A stretch of 64,000 bases of DNA from Treponema vincentii (GTDB lineage Bacteria > Spirochaetota > Spirochaetia > Treponematales > Treponemataceae). The translations under genes were made by a program, and so were the position numbers. How positions within the stretch are numbered: the first letter of the stretch is position 1; each line of letters begins with the position of its first letter. The DNA is taken from the NCBI RefSeq assembly GCF_018336815.1, contig NZ_CP050497.1, positions 2,647,689 to 2,711,688 on the forward strand, read 5' to 3'. The notes beneath the pieces were generated by a model, which searched no databases, was not told the origin of the DNA, and was given only the letters and a program-made list of their open reading frames with translations. Below are positions 15,581 through 25,134 of the stretch, piece by piece.

Positions 15581-16994
15581 TTTTATCCATTCTCACAGCA
15601 TGATTATCGACGAAATTATCTACGGCCTCTGCGGTCTTGTTTCCATTATCACCGCATTCATCTCCTTAAAAGGGAAAAAGCATTTGAGCGGGACGTTTTT
15701 GTTTTGGGGTATCTTGGGCTTGTTGTTCATGTTCGGCAAAGTGATCGTATTGAACGTTCCGAACGGCGGAGCTATTATCGGCGGATTATTGATTTTGTTG
15801 GGTATCCTCACACTGACAAAACAAGTAAAGGTTGCAGACCTCCCGACTGCCGAAAAAGAAGAAGTAGAAAAAAATTCGCAAAAGGTCGGCAATAAGATTT
15901 TTATTCCGGCGGTTTTAATCGGCGTTGTAGCAATGCTATTGGCGCAGGTCAAAAGCTTTAATATTTCGCTTGGAACCAATGCTGCCGGTAAGGCAATCAT
16001 CTTCGGTTTTTCGACCGCTCAGGTTGTCGGCGCAGCCTCCATTATTGCATTGATTTTTGCGGTGTTATTGGCAAAACCGACATTGAAAAATACCGTCAAC
16101 GATACTTCAAAGATGCTGATGCAAGTCGGCTCCTCAAGCTTACTTCCGCAATTACTCGGCGTTTTAGGAGCGATATTTGCAACTGCCGGTATCGGTAAAA
16201 TCATCGGCCAGTTTGCAAGCGGTATTGTACCGCAAGGGGTACCCATTCTCGGTGTTATCGCATACTGCCTCGGCATGGTAATCTTTACGATGATTATGGG
16301 TAACGCATTTGCCGCCTTTACCGTCATTACCATCGGCGTCGGCGTTCCCTTTGTTATTATGCAAGGCGGAAATTCGGCAGTTGTCGGTGCACTCGGTATG
16401 ACCTGCGGATACTGCGGCACACTTTTAACGCCGATGGCGGCGAACTTCAACATCGTTCCCGCAGCAATTTTGGAAACCGAAAATAAATACACGCTTATTA
16501 AAACGCAAGCCTTTATGTCGGTTGCCTTGATCATCGTGCACATCATCTTGATGTCAATCTTCGCCTTTGTAGAAAGAATCGGTATCAACATCGACGATTG
16601 CCGCATCCCCGATAACGAAGGGAATCAACCGATCGATGAACCGGTGGTAAAAGGCGGCCCCGCTGCATATTTCGTTACCGTTCCGATAAAAGCTATCGTT
16701 GAAAACATAAAAGCGCATAAAATTCCCGCTTCAATTTCCAATACGGCGGGTACTTTTATTTGCAACCATGTTTGTTACGGTGTCGCGCACCTTGCGGCAG
16801 CCAGAACGGCGGCGGGGAAACCGATGAAAAGCGGCTTTATCCATATTCCGTTCCTGCCCGAACAGGTAATCGGGAAACCGGCGCTTACCCCCTCGATGAG
16901 CTTGGAAACAATTGTCAGCGGCATTACCCACGCACTTGAAGCCATCGTCGAACACGGTTCCGACATAAAAGTTTCGGGCGGAAAGATATGCTAG
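15573..16994 (+). CDS. DUF979 membrane protein fused to the C-terminal two thirds of pyroglutamyl peptidase
   Basis: 473 residues. Residues 1 to about 335 are a DUF979-type permease with some eight to nine membrane segments (for example GNAFAAFTVITIGVGVPFVI). From residue 335 the sequence becomes peptidase family C15: ERIGINIDDCRIPDNEG, DEPVVKGGPAAYFVTVPIKA, SNTAGTFICNHVCYG, GFIHIPFLPEQ. The catalytic Glu (ERIGIN), Cys (TFICNH) and His (GFIH) are all present, but the first ~78 residues of Pcp (usual LVTGFxPF start) are missing. So an in-frame deletion has joined two operon neighbours; activity of the peptidase part is doubtful. Confidence 0.85.
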   Translation: MFSFIHSHSMIIDEIIYGLCGLVSIITAFISLKGKKHLSGTFLFWGILGLLFMFGKVIVLNVPNGGAIIGGLLILLGILTLTKQVKVADLPTAEKEEVEKNSQKVGNKIFIPAVLIGVVAMLLAQVKSFNISLGTNAAGKAIIFGFSTAQVVGAASIIALIFAVLLAKPTLKNTVNDTSKMLMQVGSSSLLPQLLGVLGAIFATAGIGKIIGQFASGIVPQGVPILGVIAYCLGMVIFTMIMGNAFAAFTVITIGVGVPFVIMQGGNSAVVGALGMTCGYCGTLLTPMAANFNIVPAAILETENKYTLIKTQAFMSVALIIVHIILMSIFAFVERIGINIDDCRIPDNEGNQPIDEPVVKGGPAAYFVTVPIKAIVENIKAHKIPASISNTAGTFICNHVCYGVAHLAAARTAAGKPMKSGFIHIPFLPEQVIGKPALTPSMSLETIVSGITHALEAIVEHGSDIKVSGGKIC

Positions 16995-17007
16995 CGGTTC
17001 GTACAGC

Positions 17008-17643
17008 ATGAGTATTATCGGGCTACTGATAACGGCATTTTTACCGGCATCGGCAGCGGTCTGTATTGCAATAAAAAAACACATTCCCGTTTATACGCTT
17101 GCCGCCGTATTCTTTGCAGCGGCAGCGTCACTGCTTCCGGTGCTTGCGCTCCAGCATAGTGTTCATACTTTTTTAGATGCCGGTATTGCAAAACAATCGG
17201 AAGCGGTGAGGCTCCTGTTTAACAGCTTTATTACGACAGCCTGGATAGAAGAAGGTGTAAAAGCAGCGGTATTCGGTTTAACGGCAGCTATAGTTTTAAA
17301 AAAAAGATTCGGCATTACACAAAGTATGCTGCTTGGCGTATTCTTCGGCTTTGTCTTTAGCGGTTTTGAAAATATCTCGTATAGTTTGCGGTATTCCAAC
17401 GTGCAGTCTCTCCGGCTTGTTACCGCCGCCGTATTACACGGGACGCTCGGCTGTTTTTATGCATCAATGGCATACACAAAAACAAAGCGGAAAGCTGCGT
17501 TCGTCTTTCTCGCAGCGGTTGTTCTCCACGGGCTTTATAACTTTTTTATTTCGCTGGGCGGCGGCTTCATACTTCCCGCAGCGGCAGTACTCGGCATTGC
17601 CTGCTTATATGCAGTACGGCTTGTTACGCCTTCCCGTCCTTAA
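17008..17643 (+). CDS. PrsW-like intramembrane metalloprotease
   Basis: 211 residues, mostly membrane. The diagnostic pieces are the glutamate pair in TTAWIEEGVKAAVFG, SGFENISYSLRY, VLHGTLGCFYASM and VLHGLYNFFISL, giving the E-E, E and H residues of the PrsW/CPBP class. Begins 13 bases after the preceding gene and lacks a clear ribosome site, so translation is probably coupled. Its 3' end overlaps the convergent gene by 20 bases. Substrate unknown; PrsW in Bacillus cleaves an anti-sigma factor. Confidence 0.8.
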   Translation: MSIIGLLITAFLPASAAVCIAIKKHIPVYTLAAVFFAAAASLLPVLALQHSVHTFLDAGIAKQSEAVRLLFNSFITTAWIEEGVKAAVFGLTAAIVLKKRFGITQSMLLGVFFGFVFSGFENISYSLRYSNVQSLRLVTAAVLHGTLGCFYASMAYTKTKRKAAFVFLAAVVLHGLYNFFISLGGGFILPAAAVLGIACLYAVRLVTPSRP

Positions 17644-19474
17644 TTCTAAATATCAACTCCACTTCAAGGTCGGAAGCCTTATAATGCCAAAAGATGATAT
17701 CCGAAGTTTGCTCCACCGATACGGGGCTGAGTTGATAGAGTTTATACAGAAAAGAATTTGCATTCAGCGGTTCTTGGCGTAAATCCATCGTAATCTCGTA
17801 CTGCTGAGCTTCCGTCTTTCGGCATAGAAAATAAGCGGTCTCATTCAGCTCGGCGCCGTTAGCCGTAAAGCGGCGGTCTGCTCCGTACAAGAACGAACCG
17901 TTTGCGGCGGGAGCGGAACAAAATGTATAAACCAAATCGTCTTTAATTTCCTTACCGTTTATCCGCAACCGAATAAGTTCCGCCGCAGCCCCTTGTGCAA
18001 GCGCAGCGTGAGCCTCTGCCGCATTGCCCGCGCCGGTATTTCCGGCAGTACTTGCAGCATTGACGGTATCGGTACTCGTACCGCCGCTTGTGTCGGCAGC
18101 ATTGTTTCCATTGGTTCCTACAACGGTATTTCCGGTTGATGCAGTTGCTTTCTGTACAACTTGACCGGTTTGCGTATTCTCTTTTTGAGCAGCTTGAGCG
18201 GTTTGCGCTTGCAGTTTTTCCAGTTCGGTTAAAATCTTTGTTAAAACGGCTCCGCCCGTATCGGTTTGCAAACCGGTTACATTGCCCAAACCTGCATTGC
18301 CGCCTAATCCCGCATCAGTGCCGAGCAAATTATTGAGCAACGTCAGGTTGCCGCTGTTCTGGCTTAATGCCGCCAGCGTTTTAGCGTTGAGTCCGTTCAG
18401 CGCCGTTGATTTTTTTACATCGCTTTTACCGGAATTACCGGAAGCGGCAGCGGCGTTACCTGTCTGTTTCCCCTTCGCCCCTGCTGCGGACGATGGGGTG
18501 CGTTTTTGTTGCAAAAACGTCGGAGGCTGAATAACGGGAGGCGCAGGCGGCCGAGTGATCCCTCCGCCGATAGTAACTTCAGGGATGTCCGGTATCGCAG
18601 GTATTTGCATTTGCCCGACTCCGGTATTATCCGCAGCGAGAGGAGAAATCAGCCGCAGCAAAAAGAAAAAACAAAAGATAAACGGCGTTACGGGCATCTT
18701 TGCAAGCGTGTCTTCCAACTCGCTGAGCCGCGCTTGCAGGCTGACAATCGTGCGCTCAATTCGGCGCTTTTCATTTTCCAACTTACGCCGCGGGTCTTCA
18801 TCCTGCGGTTTACTTTTCACGCTGTCGCGCACAAACGCAGGACTGTGCTTTTGTAAAAAAAGATCCTCTGCTGCGGCGCGTTTATCGGGATTTGCAATAT
18901 TCGCAACCACCTTCATCGCTTCATAGCCGAGTTCCGGCTTTACATCGAACGCATGTATTTTCTCAATCGTCGCAGCGGAGGCGCGCGGCAGGCACAGCAC
19001 ACGGTCGATATAATCTTCGTAGCGGACACCGGCTTGCTTACAGAGCACCCGCGCCTTGCTTAAAAGCCTACCGAGTTCCTTCATCAGCTTGCCGTCCTCC
19101 GCCATGATGGTCGTCCTGATTGTATCCGTCAGTTCGAGCAGTTCAGGCGATTCTTCCATAGCGATTTTATACAGCCCCTTCTCCTCCGCCTTTTGCAGCA
19201 GCCGGTGAAAATAGCTCCAAAACCGCTGCGTATGCACACGGCCGGAACGGGTGCCGTCCAGCTCGCAGAGCCGATGATGCGTATATTCGTGAATAGCGGT
19301 GTACAGCAGTTCGTTATCGACGGAAAAGTTTTTATTGTGCAGCAAAATCTCATGCGTATCGCTTTTATAAAGCCCGTTGACTTTCTTGCTCGCCTTGCCG
19401 GTAAACGTTACCGAAAATTCAAGTTCCGACTCTTCAATCTGCAATAATATCTCTTTTACCTGATCCTGATTCAT
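17624..19474 (-). CDS. HExxH metallopeptidase-like domain, membrane helix and Gly/Asn/Thr-rich exported domain in one frame
   Basis: 616 residues from ATG 19474, which overlaps the rsmE stop (ATGA). Residues 1-255 hold a cytoplasmic SprT/M48-like zinc motif, AIHEYTHHRLCEL, followed by HTQRFWSYFHRL, and a basic coiled coil (RRKLENEKRRIERTIVSL). Then comes a hydrophobic helix (TPFIFCFFFLLRLISPLAA, about 262-280) and an exported part with proline-rich, then Asn/Gly/Thr-rich low-complexity stretches and a C-terminal domain. A Met at 18697 would give a classical signal peptide, so these may be two genes joined by loss of a stop, or one anchored protein. I cannot decide. Confidence 0.65.
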   Translation of the reverse strand: MNQDQVKEILLQIEESELEFSVTFTGKASKKVNGLYKSDTHEILLHNKNFSVDNELLYTAIHEYTHHRLCELDGTRSGRVHTQRFWSYFHRLLQKAEEKGLYKIAMEESPELLELTDTIRTTIMAEDGKLMKELGRLLSKARVLCKQAGVRYEDYIDRVLCLPRASAATIEKIHAFDVKPELGYEAMKVVANIANPDKRAAAEDLFLQKHSPAFVRDSVKSKPQDEDPRRKLENEKRRIERTIVSLQARLSELEDTLAKMPVTPFIFCFFFLLRLISPLAADNTGVGQMQIPAIPDIPEVTIGGGITRPPAPPVIQPPTFLQQKRTPSSAAGAKGKQTGNAAAASGNSGKSDVKKSTALNGLNAKTLAALSQNSGNLTLLNNLLGTDAGLGGNAGLGNVTGLQTDTGGAVLTKILTELEKLQAQTAQAAQKENTQTGQVVQKATASTGNTVVGTNGNNAADTSGGTSTDTVNAASTAGNTGAGNAAEAHAALAQGAAAELIRLRINGKEIKDDLVYTFCSAPAANGSFLYGADRRFTANGAELNETAYFLCRKTEAQQYEITMDLRQEPLNANSFLYKLYQLSPVSVEQTSDIIFWHYKASDLEVELIFRIKDGKA

Positions 19475-20380
19475 TGCACTCCTCTCATATCCCATGCGCC
19501 GGATAATGCAAGACACACTGCAACAGCGGAAGTAACGGCGGTTTCCGTACGCAAAATTCTCCGTCCCATAGTATAGGCAGTGAATTGCTTTTTTTGCAAA
19601 CAACAGCCGTTCATTCAGACTCCAGCCCCGCTCATTCCCGACAGCAAGCCACAGCGTTTGTTTTCCGTCCCACTGCAGCTGAGGCAGCGGATACATCACA
19701 GGAATGCAGAGTGTGTCGCCTTGTTCACTATGCGCTTGTTCAATACGGTCTTGCCCAATACGGCCTTGTTTCATGCGATTTTGTTCAATAGAACCTTGAG
19801 AACCTTGCTCAATTTGAAAAGGAACATCGAGCACCGCCCGCAGATGATCCGGACGGATATCATCCTCATACCGGTCGAAAAAATGCCGTACACTATAGGC
19901 TCGATACACGTTCGGGATATGAGTATCCCCTGCCTGACTGCATCCGTCAATCAGCAGCCGCTCTATCTCCGTTTCCGCAGCGATATCGGCCTGTAGATAG
20001 GATTTTTCCCCCAGCTCGGTACCGGTCAGATACAGTGCCTCAATTCCAAGCCCTGCGACATCACGCAAAATACGGCGCAGCTGAATGGGACGCGGAAACC
20101 CGAGTATCAGTCTGATGGGCGGCAACGCTAGATCCGGAAAGGCTCCATCAACCCCATCAGGAGCTTGCTTATCCGCTACGGTAAACCGTGCAGTCAACAG
20201 CTCATCGGAAAGGGAAGTGATCTCCGCCGTTCCTTTTTCCCCGTCAATGATACCCGCCTTGAATACTGAACCCACACCGAGCTTCAGCACTTTTTTGATA
20301 TGTAAAAAGCGTTCATCAGTTTTGGCAAAAGAAAAATTCCCGTCTGAAAGTTCTTCCTCTCGTAATAAAATGATATTCAT
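19471..20380 (-). pseudogene. rsmE: 16S rRNA m3U1498 methyltransferase RsmE, broken by one extra base
   Basis: RsmE methylates U1498 of 16S rRNA. The N-terminal PUA-like region and LILGFPRPIQLRRILRDVAG, LYLTGTELGEKSY, LLIDGCSQAG and WLAVGNERGWSLNE are intact. After FAKK the frame is wrong: the true C-terminus, RRILRTETAVTSAVAVCLA, continues in the next frame and stops at 19471 in an ATGA overlap with the following gene. The shift sits in a run of seven A (19588-19594); six would restore the gene (910 bases, one too many). Either sequencing error or a real mutation. Confidence 0.85.
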
Positions 20381-20396
20381 GGCAGCCTTGCCGCCC

Positions 20397-21419
20397 TTAA
20401 CCTGTGATATGTCTTAATGTAAAATTGAGAACAATGTATGCGGCATAAAAGATAAAAAGAACCGCGCCTTGCAGCCGTGTTATGACGCTGCGCTGACGTG
20501 TTGAACAAAAACGGAAGATGCCGAGCACCAGCAGCATGGTCGGGAATTGCAGATAATAAAAATCTACCGGCACACGGATACCGGCGGGAGTCACCGCAGC
20601 CGCTACACCCAATACAAAGAGGACGTTCAAGATATCCGCTCCGATGATGTTGCCCGCCGCGAGTTCTCCGTGTCCTTTCCGAACAGCGGTAATTGCAGTT
20701 ACCAATTCGGGCACGCTCGTACCGAATGCAACCAACGTCGCCGCGATAATACTCTGCGGAATACCGATCTTTATAGCGGAAACTTCTACCGTAGGAATCA
20801 GTATTTTAGATGACAGCACAACCGTTGCAATTCCGACAGCCAGCCACACAAGCAGCAGCCACAACGGCTTTTGATTTTCTTCTGCCGTATCCTGTTCGCT
20901 CTCTTCCATAGATTCTTTCGCCCAACGGAACGATATATACATATAACACGCGAGCAGCACGACAAAAATCCAGCCCATCCACTGATAGATTTTTCCTTCC
21001 CTGCCCGGGGAAAAGAACGGGAGCGAAACAAGCGTCAACAGCAGCGCTGCCGAAAACTGCACGGTACCCTGCCGATGGATGAGCCGTTTATCGACCGGCA
21101 CCGTACCAAGCATCGCGGCAAGCCCGATAATGAGAGCCGTATCCGCAATAATCGAGCCGATAGCATTCCCAAGCGCAAGCTCCGCATTTCCTTTAATTGC
21201 CGCTAATGTAGACACCGACGCTTCGGGCAGGGTCGTGCCGAGACTGACAATCGTCGCACCGATCACCATCTTGGGCATTCCCCATTTAAGCGAAAGGGCA
21301 ACCGCGCTGTCTACCAGCCAATCCGCACCCTTACTCAGCGTAAACAAGCTTGCAACAAGCACAATCAACGATATTACAACCGATGAATTCATTAAAAAAT
21401 CATGTAAGAGTGCATCCAT
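20397..21419 (-). CDS. Sodium/calcium exchanger family membrane protein (YrbG-like)
   Basis: 340 residues with about ten membrane helices in two inverted halves. Each half has its alpha repeat: GATIVSLGTTLPEASVST and AATLVAFGTSVPELVTAI, each followed by GNAIGSIIADT or GNIIGADILNV. This is the CaCA superfamily of cation:Na+ or cation:H+ antiporters. The start is the ATG at 21419 after ACGAGG; the longer frame to 21515 has no site. An acidic loop (SEQDTAEEN) separates the halves. Confidence 0.92.
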   Translation of the reverse strand: MDALLHDFLMNSSVVISLIVLVASLFTLSKGADWLVDSAVALSLKWGMPKMVIGATIVSLGTTLPEASVSTLAAIKGNAELALGNAIGSIIADTALIIGLAAMLGTVPVDKRLIHRQGTVQFSAALLLTLVSLPFFSPGREGKIYQWMGWIFVVLLACYMYISFRWAKESMEESEQDTAEENQKPLWLLLVWLAVGIATVVLSSKILIPTVEVSAIKIGIPQSIIAATLVAFGTSVPELVTAITAVRKGHGELAAGNIIGADILNVLFVLGVAAAVTPAGIRVPVDFYYLQFPTMLLVLGIFRFCSTRQRSVITRLQGAVLFIFYAAYIVLNFTLRHITG

Positions 21420-21529
21420 ATAAACCTCGTAAAATATCAGCAACCGGAATATCTGGAAATATACCGGTTTAGGCAAAATCACGCAAGACAGCTTGCGGGG
21501 CACAGCCGGATACACCGTCCGGTATGCAC

Positions 21530-22906
21530 CTACATAAACTTTTTAACGAGGTTGAAATTTTTCTCGCTATAAGGATGATAGCGCATCGGTAAGTCTACCA
21601 GCAGGGATTTTTTCATTACGCTCTTTTCGTGGCTGAAAGTGTAAAAGCTTTGTTTTCCGTGGTAATTCCCCATGCCGCTTGTCCCGACGCCGCCGAAGGG
21701 CATGTACGGTGTCGCAAGATGCACGATTGTGTCGTTGATGCACCCGCCGCCGAACGATACTTCCGACAGGATCTTCCGCTCTACGGCGGCATCCTTGGTA
21801 AAGAGATAGAGGGCAAGCGGCTTCGGGCGGGCACGGATTTGGTCGACAGCCCACTGCACATCGCTAAATGAGATGAGCGGTAAGATAGGGCCGAAAATTT
21901 CTTCCTGCATAACCGGCGATTCAAAGCTGATATTGTCCAGTATCGTCAGCGGTATAAAACGCCCGTGCGCATCCTTTTCCCCGCCGATAACAGCCATTTC
22001 TCCTTCCATTAAATGTGAGAGCCGTTCAAAATGTTTGTCGTTGACAATCCGCGTCATATTGCATGAGACATACGCGTCCGTCGGAAAAAATTCACGGAGA
22101 ACTGCCTTACACTGTTCGATAAACGCTTCTTTTACCGCAGTGTGAATTAACACATAGTCGGGAGCGACGCAGGTTTGTCCGCCGTTCAGTATCTTACCGA
22201 AAAGGATACGTCGCGCCGCCGCTTTCATATCGGCGGTTTTATCGACGATACAGGGGGACTTGCCGCCGAGTTCGAGCGTTACCGGCGTCAGGTTCCGCGC
22301 AGCTGCTTCCATAACAAGCTTACCGACTACCGTACCGCCGGTAAAGAAGATGTAATCGAACTTTTGCTCCAAAAGCCCGGCATTCTCTTCTCGTCCGCCG
22401 GTTACAACCGTAACAAAGCTCGGATCAAAGGTTTCCGCAATCAAATCGGCGATTACTTTTGAGGTTTCGGGAGTATAATTCGACGGCTTTATCACCGCGC
22501 AGTTTCCTGCAGCAATCGCACCGGCAAGCGGTGTCAGCGTTAAATTGACGGGATAGTTCCACGGCGACATAATCAGCACGGTGCCGTACGGTTCGTAATA
22601 AATCGTACTCGACGCTAAAAAATGACTGAGCGGCGTGCGTACCCGTTTCGGCTTCATCAATTTTTTCAAGTGTTTCGATAAGAAGCGGACTTCTTCCTGC
22701 ACCATACCGATTTCCGTAAGATAGGTTTCCATCGGCGCCTTGTGTAAATCCTTATAGAGCGCATCACTTATTCGCTGCTGATATGCGTGAACGGCGGCTC
22801 CCAGCTTACGAAGCTGTTCCGCTCGAAACTCGTATGATTTCGTTACATTCGACGCAAAAAAGGCCGAAGTATCCCGCACCAGCGCGGCTATGGCTATTCT
22901 TGTCAT
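21530..22906 (-). CDS. Aldehyde dehydrogenase, class 3-like
   Basis: NAD(P)-dependent oxidation of aldehydes, 458 residues. The catalytic cysteine is in NGGQTCVAPDYVLIH, the general-base glutamate in VTLELGGKSPCIVD, and the nucleotide-site FFTGGTVVGKLVMEAA. MSPWNYPVNLTLTPL and PFGGVGTSGMGNYHGKQ complete the class 3 pattern (fatty-aldehyde/YwdH type). GGGAGA precedes the ATG at 22906. Monocistronic by spacing. Substrate not deducible; a link to the fatty-acid-type enzymes next door is possible. Confidence 0.93.
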   Translation of the reverse strand: MTRIAIAALVRDTSAFFASNVTKSYEFRAEQLRKLGAAVHAYQQRISDALYKDLHKAPMETYLTEIGMVQEEVRFLSKHLKKLMKPKRVRTPLSHFLASSTIYYEPYGTVLIMSPWNYPVNLTLTPLAGAIAAGNCAVIKPSNYTPETSKVIADLIAETFDPSFVTVVTGGREENAGLLEQKFDYIFFTGGTVVGKLVMEAAARNLTPVTLELGGKSPCIVDKTADMKAAARRILFGKILNGGQTCVAPDYVLIHTAVKEAFIEQCKAVLREFFPTDAYVSCNMTRIVNDKHFERLSHLMEGEMAVIGGEKDAHGRFIPLTILDNISFESPVMQEEIFGPILPLISFSDVQWAVDQIRARPKPLALYLFTKDAAVERKILSEVSFGGGCINDTIVHLATPYMPFGGVGTSGMGNYHGKQSFYTFSHEKSVMKKSLLVDLPMRYHPYSEKNFNLVKKFM

Positions 22907-23125
22907 ATAATCATTCTCCCCCGACGCAAAGGCTCAAGAGAAAAAAAGTATGATAAATCAGATTCTTCCTCTATCCATTTCGGCGGTTTGCTGATATAAT
23001 CTATCTATAAAAATACTACTATTACTTGCTTGCAGCTAAAAATGTACGCCGCTATTATACTATGAAAAAGCCTCTATATAAAGTAGAGATTTTTAATAAA
23101 ATTCAATAAGCGAAGGAGATTCAAC

Positions 23126-24298
23126 ATGGATTTTACGTTGAGCAGAGAACAGCTCATGGCGCAGCAGCTGTTTCGCGATTTTGCGCAAAACGAAGTAAAA
23201 CCGCTCGCTGCCGAAGTCGACGAAGAGGAAAAATTTCCTGAAGAGAATGTCAAAAAGATGGCAAAGCTGGGATTCTTCGGTATTCCCGTTCCGAAACAGT
23301 ACGGCGGACAAGGAGCTGACGTTTTAACCTATGCTATGTGCGTAGAAGAAATGAGCAAGGTATGCGGAACGACCGGTGTTATCATTTCCGCCCATACGTC
23401 ACTTTGTATCGATCCGATTATGCACTTCGGAACGGAAGCGCAGAAGATGAAGTATGTACCCGATTTAGCTTCCGGTAAGAAAATCGGTGCATTCGGATTA
23501 ACCGAACCGGGCGCCGGTACCGATGCTCAAGGACAGCAGACCACTGCAGTACTCGACGGCGATCACTGGGTATTAAACGGCAGCAAGATCTTTATCACCA
23601 ATGCGGGCTATGCCGACGTCTTTATCGTTATTGCAGTAACCGGCACGGTAAAGGATAAAAAAGGCCGCTCTATGAAAGAGATCAGCGCGTTTATCGTAGA
23701 ACGCGGCTTCCCCGGTTTCTCCGTCGGTAAGCATGAAAAGAAGATGGGTATCCGCGGTTCTTCAACCTGCGAATTGGTCTTTGAAGACTGCATTGTACCG
23801 AAAGAAAATCTCCTCGGCGTACAGGGACGCGGCTTTATTATCGCTATGGCAACCCTTGACGGCGGACGTATCGGTATTGCAGCACAGGCGCTCGGTATTG
23901 CGGAAGGCGCTATTGAAGAAACCATCAAATACACAAAAGAACGTGTCCAGTTCGGAAAGCGCATCAGCCAGCAGCAGAACACTCAGTTCCAGCTCGCAGA
24001 TATGGCAGCCCGAACACAAGGCGCTCAGTATCTTGTCTATGCGGCAGCATGCAAGAAACAGGCAGCCAACGAAAATCCCAATATCCGGTATTCTGCGGAA
24101 GCGGCAATGGCGAAGCTCGTTGCAGCTGAGGTCGCAAGCGATGTAACCCGCCGCTGTTTACAGCTCTTCGGCGGATACGGCTATACCCGCGACTACCCGA
24201 TTGAGCGGATGATGCGCGACGCAAAGATTACGGAAATTTACGAAGGCACGAGCGAAGTACAGCGCATGGTTATTGCCGCAAACCTCGGCGTCAATTAA
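23126..24298 (+). CDS. Acyl-CoA dehydrogenase (butyryl-CoA dehydrogenase type)
   Basis: FAD enzyme, 390 residues. GAFGLTEPGAGTDAQG, NGSKIFITNAGYADVF, KMGIRGSSTCELVFEDC and IERMMRDAKITEIYEGTSE are the family signatures. The glutamate in YEGTSE is the catalytic base of short-chain enzymes. AAGGAG precedes the ATG. It leads an operon with etfB and etfA, 15 and 20 bases apart; this trio is the core of the electron-bifurcating Bcd-EtfAB complex of butyrate formers. The other butyrate genes are not in the window. Confidence 0.94.
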   Translation: MDFTLSREQLMAQQLFRDFAQNEVKPLAAEVDEEEKFPEENVKKMAKLGFFGIPVPKQYGGQGADVLTYAMCVEEMSKVCGTTGVIISAHTSLCIDPIMHFGTEAQKMKYVPDLASGKKIGAFGLTEPGAGTDAQGQQTTAVLDGDHWVLNGSKIFITNAGYADVFIVIAVTGTVKDKKGRSMKEISAFIVERGFPGFSVGKHEKKMGIRGSSTCELVFEDCIVPKENLLGVQGRGFIIAMATLDGGRIGIAAQALGIAEGAIEETIKYTKERVQFGKRISQQQNTQFQLADMAARTQGAQYLVYAAACKKQAANENPNIRYSAEAAMAKLVAAEVASDVTRRCLQLFGGYGYTRDYPIERMMRDAKITEIYEGTSEVQRMVIAANLGVN

Positions 24299-24313
24299 GG
24301 AGGACAAGAACAG

Positions 24314-25114
24314 ATGAAAGCTATTGTTTGTGTAAAACAAGTTCCCGATACATCCGGAAAAGTTGCCGTCAAAGAAAACGGGCAGCTTGACCGCGCTTCG
24401 ATGATGACCATCACCAACCCCGATGACTTAAACGCGATTGAAGCGGCGCTGCAGCTAAAAGATCAAACCGGCTGTGAAGTTGTCGCTATTTCGATGGGGC
24501 CGCCCCCTGCAGAAAGCATGCTCCGTGAGCTGTTGGCGCGCGGCGTTGACAAGGCGGTACTGGTTTCCAGCCGTGAGTTCGGCGGAAGTGACACGTATGC
24601 TACCAGCCAGATTTTGGCAGCAGCTGTACGCCGCGTCGGTGTCGGGCCGGAAGATGTTGTATTCTGCGGCCGTCAGGCAATCGACGGAGACACCGCACAG
24701 GTAGGTCCGCAGATCGCTGAAAAACTGAATCTCCCGCAGATCACCTACGCAGCTGATATTAAAAAAGAAGGCAACACACTGACGGTAAAGCGTATGCTCG
24801 AAGACGGCTACATGATGCTCAAGGTAAAGACGCCCTGTCTTATCACCTGTATTAAAGAGCTGAACGAACCGCGCTATATGAGCGTCAGCGGTATTATGGA
24901 ATGCTACTCAAAGCCGTATGAGGTATACAATTACGAAACCTTGAAGGACGACCCGCTCATCGATAAAGACACGATCGGTTTGGAAGGTTCTCCGACAAAC
25001 GTATACAAGTCCTTTACCCCGCCGCAGAAAGGCGCCGGTACGATGATGGAAGGCGCCGACAAAGCCGCTTGTGAAAAGCTCGTCGGTATGCTGGCAGAAA
25101 AACATATCATTTAA
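24314..25114 (+). CDS. etfB: Electron transfer flavoprotein beta subunit
   Basis: 266 residues. MKAIVCVKQVPDTSGKVAV, NPDDLNAIEAALQLKDQTG and the CGRQAIDGDTAQVGPQIAE AMP/FAD-binding signature are plain. Begins 15 bases after the dehydrogenase with AAGGAGG before the ATG. The stop runs into TAATG, so the next gene is coupled. Works with EtfA to pass electrons from NADH to the dehydrogenase or ferredoxin (family knowledge). Confidence 0.95.
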   Translation: MKAIVCVKQVPDTSGKVAVKENGQLDRASMMTITNPDDLNAIEAALQLKDQTGCEVVAISMGPPPAESMLRELLARGVDKAVLVSSREFGGSDTYATSQILAAAVRRVGVGPEDVVFCGRQAIDGDTAQVGPQIAEKLNLPQITYAADIKKEGNTLTVKRMLEDGYMMLKVKTPCLITCIKELNEPRYMSVSGIMECYSKPYEVYNYETLKDDPLIDKDTIGLEGSPTNVYKSFTPPQKGAGTMMEGADKAACEKLVGMLAEKHII

Positions 25115-25134
25115 TGAAGGAGGAGAATGTACAA

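Noticed and set aside
19588..19594. Programmed ribosomal frameshift in rsmE
   Set aside because: The A7 run could slip, but five other genes have the same +1 run problem without any common stimulator, so error or mutation is more likely.
23072..23098. CTCTA...TAGAG mini-hairpin before the acyl-CoA dehydrogenase as an attenuator
   Set aside because: Only a 5-bp AT-rich stem; too weak to support a regulatory call.
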